A stretch of 64,000 nt of DNA, taken from contig CM059186.1 of the NCBI GenBank assembly GCA_030323885.1, forward strand, positions 150,014,407-150,078,406, in the 5' to 3' direction. Source of the DNA: Branchipolynoe longqiensis (Eukaryota > Annelida > Polychaeta > Phyllodocida > Polynoidae). Shown piece after piece: positions 54,766 to 64,000 of the stretch; the first letter of the stretch is position 1, and every line of letters begins with the position of its first letter. Below the pieces are notes generated by a model. That model was given only the letters and a program-made list of their open reading frames with translations, made no database searches and was not told the DNA's origin. A program made the position numbers and the translations under genes.

Positions 54766-55177
54766 TGTAACTGCCCTTTAAAGTCTCCCGTTATACCTCG
54801 TGGCGACGGGGACTGTACTCCGACAAATGCTCTCCAAGCACAACTCTGCCTAGGTTTTATGTTTGTATAACCAGATATGTGTGGGGGGAGAGTTGAAGAC
54901 TCACTGCACCTGAACTGAATCAGGGAGAGTGCTGAGATCAGTGGGGGGGGGGGGGGGGGTGCTGAGGTTGGGACTCCCGTTGCTATTTTGAAAATGCCTG
55001 AGTGAGTGGAGAGAATAGAGAGTAAAACTGAGGTGTTTTCAATTGTGTAGTTCAAACAGAAAGTATATTTGCTTTAATGTAAAATATATTTTAGTACAGT
55101 TTACATTGCATAATTCAATCGGAAACACATATAGAAGGAAAACGGTTTTTTGTTGTTGAATGCAAAAAGGAATAAAC

Positions 55178-55262
55178 CATACTGGGTTTGAACCCACAGC
55201 ACCAAACATCTTCAGATTATAAGTTCAACCCCCTAACCACTAGACCACAAAGGCCCACATAG
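55178..55262 (-). ncRNA. tRNA-like sequence, probably a pseudogene or SINE head
   Basis: On the minus strand, TGGTCTAGTGGTTAGG fits an A box and GGGTTCAAACCC a B box with a plausible T stem. The anticodon stem (around TTGAACTTATAATCTGAA) does not pair properly and the acceptor stem is weak. A functional tRNA is unlikely. Confidence 0.4.
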
Positions 55263-55369
55263 TTGTCTCAGTTCAGGCTATTTGTATATAAGTCATATAT
55301 ACAAGGTGTGTCTATGTGTGTATACATATATATATATATACATATATGTCTATGTGTGTATACATATAT

Positions 55370-58300
55370 CAGGGATGAAAGACTTCCGTGATTTCGCGGA
55401 TTTCCGCGATTTTGATAAATTTGCATTTTTTCGAGATATGTCTAAATTTGGATAGTTTGACAGGTTTTATCTTAATCTAAGCCCTAAATAGTATAATGAT
55501 ATATTTGAACGTTATTCTTTGTGCTAGTGCTGGTCAGTGGCTCTTGGCACTATTCACGGAAAGGGGTATGGCTAGAAGCGGCCGTCGGCACAGCAAGGGG
55601 TGGTACGCGGTGGCTGGTAGTGCCCTGGCCATCGCCATAGCACCCTGCAATGCTATCATAATGAAGAGTGGATTTCCGCGATAATCCGGAGACTTCCCTA
55701 TAGCCTTAACACTGTCAGGGAATCGCGGAAAGTTACCGGAAGTCAGGTTTCATCCAATACTCTCCCAGCATATTCTGCACCCTTTTTCTAATCAAATGTC
55801 AGCATAGACTCTGTGTGGAGAGCTCGTGCCCAATATGACCTACTTAGAGCCACATGAATTGCCGCACAAACTTATCACCAAATCGCCGTAATTAATCGCC
55901 GTTATTCACTTATTCAGATTGGCTACTGAATGTGTCTAAGTAAGTGTGGTTTATTGGAGTGAAGGGAACGTCACACTGTTGATGTAGATTGTACCGTTAC
56001 GTTACGCTGTCAATGTTTTTACTGTATTATCACCCATAGAGTTACATTCACCGCGAGTGTAATCAGTGAGAGGGAGGAGTGTAGTGATAGTTGTGTAAGG
56101 ACACTGTCAACTTATATTATCTTTCATATCAAGTTTCAAAATGGCAACAAAGGAGGTGGATAGGACAGCCAACATTACCGAAATTGATGCAAACGTTAAG
56201 AATAAGTTTAGATGGGAATGGCTCAGTGACGAAGACAAAAATGGAGACTTTTTTTCTGATTATGTGAGAAAGATTCTTAAACCAGGATATGTTATCTGTA
56301 AGTGGTGTGATGCACATATAAATCATGGAACTTCTGGTAAGAGGGCACTTAGTGATCACTCCAAGACTGTGAAGCATAGAACGAGAAAGGTGGTAATTAA
56401 GGGAAGCCAAACACTACCGTCAGTCTTTACAGCAACACAAGCAATCATAGATGGAACAAATAATGTACAAGGCATTGGCTCTTCTATAGGGCAAAGCACA
56501 GAAAGTTCCCATTCAAAACCCTATGGAGCAGCACCCAATGTACCTGGGACACACACACACAACTTGTGATACAAGACCAACAGTGAATATAATGGATAGA
56601 AAGGCCAATGCTGAGGCATGTACTCTATCTTTTATAGCTGAACATTCTCTATCTCTCAGTTTGATACCTCACCTAATAAATTATGCTAAGGAAATGGCAC
56701 GAGATCCCAAAGCCTTAAATGGACTTAATATGGAAAGAACAACAGGTGCATATAAACTGAGAGAAGGTCTGGGTTCTGTGCTAAAAAAACGCTTGGTAGT
56801 GACTTGAGACACTACACATTTTCTATGAATGTTGATGAATGTATGAGTGCATCACATCAGAAAATATTCTCTGTCTTAGTATCATATTTCTCTGAGGAAG
56901 ATCAAAGCAGTGTTGTAAAGCATTACATGTCGGTGAACATGTCAACTGTCAATGCTGAAACTCTCCATAATATTTTGATAGATACTCTTGAAAAGGATGG
57001 GATCCCTCTCAAAAATCTCATTTCTATCCTCTCTGACTCAGCTAACTACATGAGAGGAAAAATTAGTGGATTTGAGACAAGAATGCGTCTAGATGCTAAC
57101 CATCTCCTTGATATTGATGGTGATGTGTGCCACCATGTTAGCAATGTGGTCAAGAAATTCACATCTCTATTCAATAACCAAGTTGAGAGTTTGTCTGATG
57201 ATTTGTACACTGACTTTAAATGGAGTCCTGATCTGAGAGCTCATTTAAAAGAAATATGCATAATGCTTGAGATTAAATGTCAGCTACCAAAACAAAGAAT
57301 TCCCCACAGATGGCTCTCAACATTCGATGTGATTCTTCCTAACTACAGTATGTTCAGAGTGTACACACTCTTTTACTGGCCTTGGCTTTCAAAAACAGAT
57401 CAGTCTCTTTATAAACACCTCATTGCTGAAGTGAAATCATCTCTCTCAGAAGAGGCCAAATGTGCTATAGCCTTGATACATGAAAAGCTCAGAAACAAAA
57501 AGCTCACTGATAATGGAAGAGAAAGGAAAAAGAGGCTGGTGGAAAAGATCTTTTTCAAAAGGGATTATTCCCTCCTGGTCATGGAATTTTTCATTGACCT
57601 GGTGCACCGTCTTCATGATGAACTCAAAGACTTGGTGAAAAAGTTCTTGTCGGGATTCATCAAACCTGAATATCTGAAGAATAAGTCTGCAAAGCAACTT
57701 GCAAACACACAGGTAATAGACTTAGCACTCCAGTTGAAAAAGAATGAGGTATACATTGGGAAAAAAGCAGAAAAGCATCTCCAATCACTCCCTAAAACAA
57801 GCTTTTTGAAACAAGAATTCCTGAAAAATGTCCTTGATGCATATACCAAAGCTGGATCCTACATGCTTGAGAAGTTCCCTTTGGACAACAAAACTTTGCG
57901 TTGTCTCTCAGCACTTGATCCAAAGGTTCAGGGTCATGATGTCACTCTAAGGACTCTGAAAGAGCTAGGGATGCTTTTCCAAACAAATCTCAAATCAGGA
58001 GACATGCATGAATATAATGAAGAGTGTCGGGCCATGCAGATTGTAGATGCAAAGGACATGCCATCAAGTGATAATCAAGATGGTAAAGTGAGGAGACCAG
58101 ATCACTGGTGGGCTAAGATACTAGCTTCTGGGAAATATCCCAATTTATCAAAAATAGTTAAAGCTTGTCTCAGCATCTTCACTGGCCCACAGATCGAACA
58201 AGCTTTTTCTCAGATGAACCAAATCATCACACCCACCTCCAATAGATTTGAAATTCAAACTTATGCAGCCATCATATCAATCAAGTTCCACCTTAAAGCA

Positions 58301-59014
58301 AAGAAGACCACCTCACTTTCTCTTTTCCATAGGAATAACATTTATAAAGATCCAGTGGACAAGGGCATAGCTTATGCTATGCAATCTGCATACAGCCTGT
58401 ACCAGAAGAAGCTGGCTCTAGAACGGAAGGCCAAGCTTGACAGGCGCCAGAGCCTTAAGGTGGCACAGTCTGAGCCAACCAAGAAACATGACATTCATGC
58501 CATGGCTAATAAAATAGGAAAGCGCATTCAGAGGAAGAGAAAGGGAATCCCTGATGGTCCTACTTCTGGGGGGAAAAAGAAACATTCAGCAACCTAATGT
58601 GAGTGTCACTCTTTTATTATGAGAAGATTGTCCATCTTAATAACATAACCTTTCTCCAGTTGTTTTTATAGTTATTTTTATTTGTGCTATTCCAAATTTA
58701 ATGTAATGTTTAAAGCTGCATAGTTTGATCAAAGTATCAAATTTTCAAAATCAAAAAACTTTTCTAGATTTGATTCTACATATCTAACTTAAATACTGGT
58801 GCACCATTTATTGCTGCATATGTTAAATTAATAGATTCTGATACTGCCGACATCTAAGGTGTCAGAATCTTGATGTGCACACATAATCATAATGAATAAC
58901 TTAATACATTTATGTACACAAATAACTAACTCAAAAACCTTTTAAATATGGGCAATTTTAAGTTAGCTTGTCACCAATTTCCGCTTTTTTTGTCATGGGT
59001 CACTTTCATCCCTG
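55370..59014 (+). mobile_element. hAT transposon, 3.6 kb, with damaged transposase
   Basis: CAGGGATGAAAG at 55370 and its exact inverse CTTTCATCCCTG ending at 59014 form the TIRs. The flanks ACATATAT and ATATATAT are a probable 8-bp target duplication in a TA tract. Both subterminal regions have repeated TTTCCGC words. It contains a transposase in three frame segments. A half copy of the GCATAGTCCGATGA MITE (about 58710-58960) lies inside its 3' part. It is the likely parent of the short copies at 1-476 and 33942-34521. Confidence 0.88.
56141..58597 (+). pseudogene. hAT transposase, two frameshifts
   Basis: Segment 1 (56141-56569) encodes a BED-like zinc finger: W-x-W near residue 25, CKWC, then H and H (SDHSKTVKHR). 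Segment 2 (to 56807) is a linker. Segment 3 (56804-58597) carries the catalytic core: Asp in MNVDECM, Asp in ILSDSANY, the C-x-H motif in DVCHH, the RW motif (PHRWLST) and the C-terminal Glu/dimerisation region (LSIFTGPQIEQAFSQMNQI). The first frame change is at an (AC)n run (56549-56561), the second at a run of seven A (56783-56789). Everything else is open, so either decay is recent or the run lengths are miscalled. Confidence 0.88.
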
Positions 59015-59850
59015 ATATATATATATATATATATACCATGTATATATGTCATATATATATGACATATATACTAGTGCATATATAAAATGTAAAACCACAT
59101 GGCGGTCTCGACTATGCTGATCCTTGCCAGTCAGGAGGATCGACAGGTGGACCATTTCATTCATTTCTAGGGGTTACCTCCCACCAGAGCCAGAGGTTAT
59201 ATATTACCTGACTGCAATGGCAGGTCACTTCTATTCTGACATAGGCGGAATAAACCCGGGAAGGACACCAAGGTGTTAAAATATCTATTGTGCCGTTCAT
59301 TATTCCTTAGGTGAATTGTTGATGTTATTCTTAACATCAGTACTTTGCGCCAGAGACGAGACATCCCGAGCTACGACACTACACAAACTGAACCAAATAT
59401 CAAGACCGACGGCCTGGATCTCCCATGTGGTTAACTCAGTATGGTGGCGTCACCTAGCGTTAACGCCGACACGAACTGACCAACGATGTTAGTTCCAAAC
59501 TTTTCCGCCAAATGCCGCCACGAGCACCAACACGACTGACGCTACCCGAGCACGCCAAATTCGAACAATCGACCACAACTGCCGCAGCAGCCTTCACATC
59601 AACATCTCCCAGCATTTCTTCACCCACCCACCCACACCTATTCCTAATGATCAAGCTGTAGGGTTGAGGGTTTGATTCCTGTGTCTTAACCATTGATTGT
59701 GGAGAAATGGCTGTCTTCGGTTGCTGTGATCTCTTGCTGTTCATGATTGTCTTAATGAGTCCTTCCGACGAATAAACTACCCATATATACAGCATGTTGT
59801 CTCGGTGTCGTGAATTAGTCTGTCATGATGCGTTTGTGGTGTCTTCTTTT
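59015..59850. other. Unclassified segment after the hAT element
   Basis: The TA tract to about 59075 is followed by AAACCACATGGCGGTCTCGA (59092), whose first part is inverted near 59422 (CCATGTGGTT). The interval then shows GAATAAACTACCCATATATA near 59770, which resembles the 3' part of an LTR or SINE, but no second copy is in the window. A 111-codon minus-strand ORF at 59460-59795 shows no domain. Confidence 0.35.
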
Positions 59851-60017
59851 AATTGTGTTTTACTTGGCATTATTAGGATAGGGCAAGGACTGGTTAGCCA
59901 TATCAGGATAATGTGATGATGATGTGGGATATCAGGTAATTATTATTATATTTTATTATTATCCTCTTCTTCGATGCAGGCTTGTGGTAGCCTATACAAA
60001 GCTCGTACCTCTCAGCT

Positions 60018-63000
60018 CTAGTGGTATGCAGCCTCGAAATCGTACAGGAATGTTTCTCTGGCCCAGGCCCTGTCCAGCGCATTCTTGAATTGATTTATGG
60101 TAGCTGCTTCCACCGCTTCTTCCGGTAGCTCATTCCACATGTTTATTACTCACTGTGAAAAGAACACCCCTCTGAGTGAGCTGTTGTACCTTGGCTTGAA
60201 AAGCTTCTTGGAGTGACCTCTGGTACTGCTTCCCTGTATGCGTCTGAATAGCAAGGCCTCATTCACATTATACTGAGCATTCAGGAACTTCCACATGTTG
60301 ATCATGTCCCCACAAAATCTTCTGTACGTGATGCTTGGCAACTTGAGTCTCCTGAGTCTGTCCAGATAACTGAGGTCCTTCAGATGTGGCACTAGCTTAG
60401 TTAACCTTCTCTGAACAGCTTCAATGGATTTAATATACTTTTTCAACATTGGGTGTCATATAGTGACTCCATGCTTTAGTATTGGCCGTACTTGGCTCTT
60501 GTACAAAGTGATCAGCATCTTCATCCAAATATTTGAAGGTTCTGCGAATCATTCCCACAATCTTATTAGCTTTGGATATGGTTTGTTGTATGTGCTGAGA
60601 GAAACTTAGCCTATTGTCTACAAATACTCCTAAATCTTTCTCTACCTCACTCTCTTCAAGATTTAGTGGCTGGCCAGTAGAATTATCATGCATAACATAT
60701 GTATAGTCTGGGTGGTGTCTCCCTATTCGCATGACCTGGCATTTATTCGGATGGAACTTCATCTGCCACTGCTTGGCCCAGTTCTCCATTTCCAGCAGGT
60801 CCTTTTGCAGATCAGCACAGTCTTCCGTGGAATTCACAGTTCTGTAGAACTTTGTGTCATCTGCAAATAATTTTATCCCACATGATGCGATGAAAATATC
60901 ATGGACAAAGAAGATCACCAACAAAGAAGTTCTCAGAAAAATTAAAAATAAGAAAAGCTTGTTTGCCACTATACAGACAAAGAAACTTATTTATTTTGGC
61001 CACATCATTCGTCAGAGTTCAATATACCGTACATTGTTGGAAGGGAAGGTGAATGGCAGCAGAGGGAGAGGGAGACCAAGAACATCATGGTTTACAAATA
61101 TTTCACAGTGGACAGGCTTGAATTATTCACAGTCTATCAGAACAGCACAACATCGGGACAAGTGGAGAACCATTGCATCCAACCCTCGACTCGAGGATGG
61201 AACTATTGATTGATTGATTGATGCGATCTCTGGCAGGTCATTGATGAAAATGACGAACAGAATAGGGCCCAGTACACCCCTTGAGGTATTCCACTGAGAA
61301 CCTCTTTGAAGGAAGATTACTACCATTTACTACGACTTGCTGTTTCCTTCCAGTTAAAAGACTTTGGATCCATCTCAGAGTATTGTAACTTGGTAGCTAG
61401 CCTCTGGTGGGGGACAGTATCGAATGCCTTCATGAAATCTAAGTATATAGTACCTAGTGATTCCCCCCTATCCAATGCGTTGGTCCATATTTCCAAAGTT
61501 TCTAGTAGCTGCGTAACTGTTGATTTCTTTGCTAGAAACCCATGCTGGTGGTCCGACATCAATTTGTTCTCTAGCATATGGCTGAGCATGTGCTCTCTGA
61601 TGATACTTTCCATTACTTTGCATACTATTGATGTGAGACTTACCGGCCTATAATTTGCTGGAGAATGCCGGTTTCCTTTTTTGAAAATTGGGATAACATT
61701 TGCTATTTTCCATTTGTTGGATAGGCAACCAGATTCAAATGACTTAATTGAAAATTATAGCAAGTGGTTTTGCAACCACCACACTCAATTCCTTCAGCAC
61801 TTGTACTCCATCAGGTTCAGGTGATTTGCCTGTTTTGAGTTTGTCCAGCTTTTTAAAAACAATGTCTGGTGTTAATAGCACCTCAGCGAAGTCCTTTATC
61901 AATTTGCATTTTTGTACCAGGGGTAATGTGTTAACATCCTCTGTAGTGAAAACTCCTGAGAAAAAATTATTTAATACCTCTGCTTTATCAATATCCTTTG
62001 AAGCTAGGCTCCCATCTGGTTGTTCCAGTTCATCTATTTCATCTTAGAGTTTATATATGCCCAAAATGATTTTGCATTATCCTTGGCTTCTTGGGCAATG
62101 ATTTTCTCAAAGTTTCTTGTAGCCTTATGTGACTGCCCTCGTACCTGGTTTCTGAATTTGGCATATATTTTGTGTTCATCAGAGCTTCTTGTGGCTGAGT
62201 ATTTCCTCCACGCTCGTTGTTTGAGTATGACTTTGGTAGACACTTCTTTGTTCATCCACAGTGGCCTGGTTCTTGCATCTGGATGGATTGTCTTTGTCGG
62301 TATGTGTTTCCACACTGCTTCTTCCAGCTTTTGTGATAACTCACCCCAGCATTCATGTATACTATTATCTTGGAAATGGCTGTTCCAATCGATGTCCATG
62401 AGTTCCCTCATCTCACTATAATTTCCACGTGAGTAGAATGTTTTTAAGTATGACTTCTCAGTTTCTTGAATCCTTCTGTATGGCACTGAAAGTTGAAAGC
62501 TAATGTGAGGTGATCACTCTTGCCATGGGGGGGGGGGGGGCTTGGGCTGAGATATCTGTGATAATGTTCTCTTCATTTGTGAATATCAGGTCTAATATTG
62601 ATGCTTGTTGTCCTTCTCGATACCTGGTAGGATGTTCGACATGTTGGAACAGAAAGGCATCACCGGTGCTTTCAAAGAATTTGCTTGCCCCGATGGGTTT
62701 CCCCTACTGTTGTGTTCCCCCTCCAATCGATCTCAGGCATGTTGAAGTCTCCGATGATCAGTACATGGGATGCTTCTGTGCCATTTGCTTCCCTGATTAG
62801 GTCACCTAATTTTTCATTGGTTGCATCACTGCTGTTTGGGCTTCTGTATATACACCCAACTAGGATAGTATCTTCCTTGTTTGGTTTTACTTGGATCCAG
62901 ACGCATTCTGAAAAACCTATACTCTGATTTATGTTGCTTTCTCGATAGGTGATATTATCAGATTCCAATACATAAATAGACACGAGCCTGCCTTCCTGCT

Positions 63001-63148
63001 CTAGGTTCCACACCAGACTGAATCCAGAGATTCTAATGTCTTGCTTTGTAATTTCATAAGTGCAGTTCTTTGGTTTAGCCTCAGTCACTGCAATCAAAGT
63101 TGGTTTCTCTCCATCGATGATAACCTGTAGTTCTTCTATTTTGTTAGG
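60018..63148 (-). pseudogene. LINE endonuclease / reverse transcriptase, decayed
   Basis: Visible pieces in order: AP-endonuclease (AVTEAKPKN, GCIYRSPNSS, IIGDFNMPEIDW), the linker region (LWMNKEVSTK, WRKYSATRSSDEHK), then RT motifs (SDHQHGFLAKKST, YLDFMKAFDTVPH, GPILFVIFINDLP, and the catalytic LFADDTK) and the C-terminal part (EKDLGVFVDNRLSFSQH, LVPHLKDLSYLDRLRRL, ending in an LPEEAVEA-type segment). Several frameshifts occur, one at a poly-G run near 62530. The FADD box and downstream order suit the CR1/L2/Jockey group; the exact clade needs a tree. Confidence 0.8.
60892..61218 (+). mobile_element. 3' end of a second LINE, inserted in the first
   Basis: It encodes the C terminus of a different LINE (LIYFGHIIRQ, LLEGKVNGSRGRGRPRTSW, QWTG, RDKWRTIASN) and ends in a (TGAT)n tail. 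It is flanked by a perfect 9-bp duplication, TGATGCGAT, at 60883-60891 and 61219-61227. It lies between the INDLPEIA and IASCGIKLFADD coding parts of the host LINE, which become contiguous without it. Strong 5' truncation. Confidence 0.88.
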
Positions 63149-63287
63149 CAGTGAATGGTGCTGGCAGTCTGGTCTCCCAGTGGGACAGCGCTATAAAGTC
63201 ACCATGAGTGTGCACTTTCATAAGTCAGTACCCATCCTGATGACCTTAGATGTTGCCAGGATGTAGAACTCCAACAACCAACCAACT

Positions 63288-64000
63288 GCACAGCGGCCAT
63301 GCGAATAGTCACTTCCTAAATAAACAAAAAACATGGAACCCTAATCATAACCCAGTTACAACTAACAAGTAATTTGGGATGATACACGAGACAAAATAAT
63401 TGAAAGGGTTGTAAATATAATCTTAAATAAGCATACTGGTGAAATTTAAATAAGATCTCTATATTTTCAGGAGGTGGTTTTATTATTGTCATATCTAGAA
63501 TAAGGCCAGATTGGGGAGAAATGTGGTTTTGGTGGACTGGTAAAACTGTCATTTGTCGAATGCTTTGAATCTCAGATCGCCATGTTTTCATCACGGCGTA
63601 TGCCTGTGCAAAGCTTCCCAAAGCATTGTGAATAATAAATAAAATGGTTGGATGATTATATACATAAAATTATAAATTTTGTTCATAGCCTACATTGTAT
63701 CTTGTGATTTGACCAATCTTGCACACCGTCGTGTTTGTGATATAAATATCGTAATCCATATATTGGGCAGTTATCTGGGTTGTTATTTAATTTTCTTTTT
63801 GTTGTAAGAAATCTTAGAAACCAGTCAAGTAGTCTACTTTACAGTGATACAACTCAAGGTCAGACATCTTTAAATGGCTCTGTGAAAACTATATTACCCT
63901 GAATTAAAATTGACTATATCTGGCCTAGCCTTTATCGACGCCATATTTTCACAAAATAAATGGCAATTTTCGTTTGTTCAAATTTTTTATTCCAGTTGAA
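63288..64000. other. No gene recognised
   Basis: AT-rich sequence. A 101-codon minus-strand ORF (63316-63621) has no recognisable pattern and no splice context. No repeat shared with the rest of the window was noticed. Confidence 0.4.

Larger units (their letters stand above)
59941..63150 (-). mobile_element. CR1/L2-like LINE, 5'-truncated
   Basis: On the minus strand it starts inside the endonuclease domain (about 63148), passes through the reverse transcriptase, ends with a stop at 60020-60018 and closes with a (TAA)n-like tail at about 59941-59965. The 5' truncation and short-repeat tail are typical of target-primed insertion. It is interrupted by a second LINE fragment at 60892-61218. 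Confidence 0.85.
59862..63287 (+). repeat. SINE copy split by a LINE insertion
   Basis: 59862-59940 ends at GTGGGATATCAGG. The expected continuation (GGTGCTGGCAGTCTGGTCTC, CAGTGGGACAGCGCTATAAA, CTCCAACAACCAACC) resumes at about 63155 and runs to 63287. The 3.2 kb between is the LINE on the minus strand. Confidence 0.8.

Noticed and set aside
59460..59795. 111-codon minus-strand ORF as a gene
   Set aside because: No domain, no exon context, and the region has features of a mobile-element end instead.

Overview
The window is animal nuclear DNA: two genes with small GT-AG-bounded exons in long introns, buried in dense and diverse mobile DNA. The mix (a DIRS retrotransposon, a hAT transposon, a CR1/L2-like LINE, tRNA-headed SINEs and many foldback MITEs) suggests a marine invertebrate, but I cannot place it to a phylum from sequence alone.

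Host genes. (1) On the minus strand, about 0.8-7.9 kb and running off the left edge, is a gene for a nuclear protein with a methyl-CpG-binding domain (MBD), an RG-rich stretch and a PHD finger. I could join six exons in frame. (2) On the plus strand, 32.1-53.4 kb, is a nine-exon gene whose first ~355 residues read as mitochondrial transcription factor B2 (TFB2M, rRNA dimethyladenosine-transferase fold). Its last exon adds about 580 residues of lysine-rich repeats, giving a predicted 934 aa against about 400 aa for the usual protein. The genes are divergent, about 24 kb apart, and I see no convincing gene between them.

Repeat layout. 0-8 kb: hAT derivatives, a 59-bp tandem array and a TA-flanked MITE in the introns of gene 1. 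8-32 kb: intergenic foldbacks, including a TTAA-bounded MITE (14.3 kb), a family with GTGTTCACAC-type ends (19-26 kb), a G-rich/C-rich opposed minisatellite (23.1-23.9 kb) and a 3.1-kb nested foldback (26.7-29.9 kb). 32-53 kb: TFB2M introns with SINEs, MITEs, a 112-bp tandem repeat, a structurally complete 5.4-kb DIRS retrotransposon (39.8-45.2 kb) and a GC-rich 2.3-kb element carrying a Gag-like ORF (45.7-48.0 kb). The last two share intron 6. 53-64 kb: SINEs, a 3.6-kb hAT transposon with a frameshifted transposase, and a decayed LINE that splits a SINE and is itself split by the 3' end of another LINE.

The items most worth follow-up are the C-terminal extension of the TFB2M-like protein, the complete DIRS element with its circle-junction region, and the GC-rich element that combines helentron-like ends with a retroelement-type Gag cassette.
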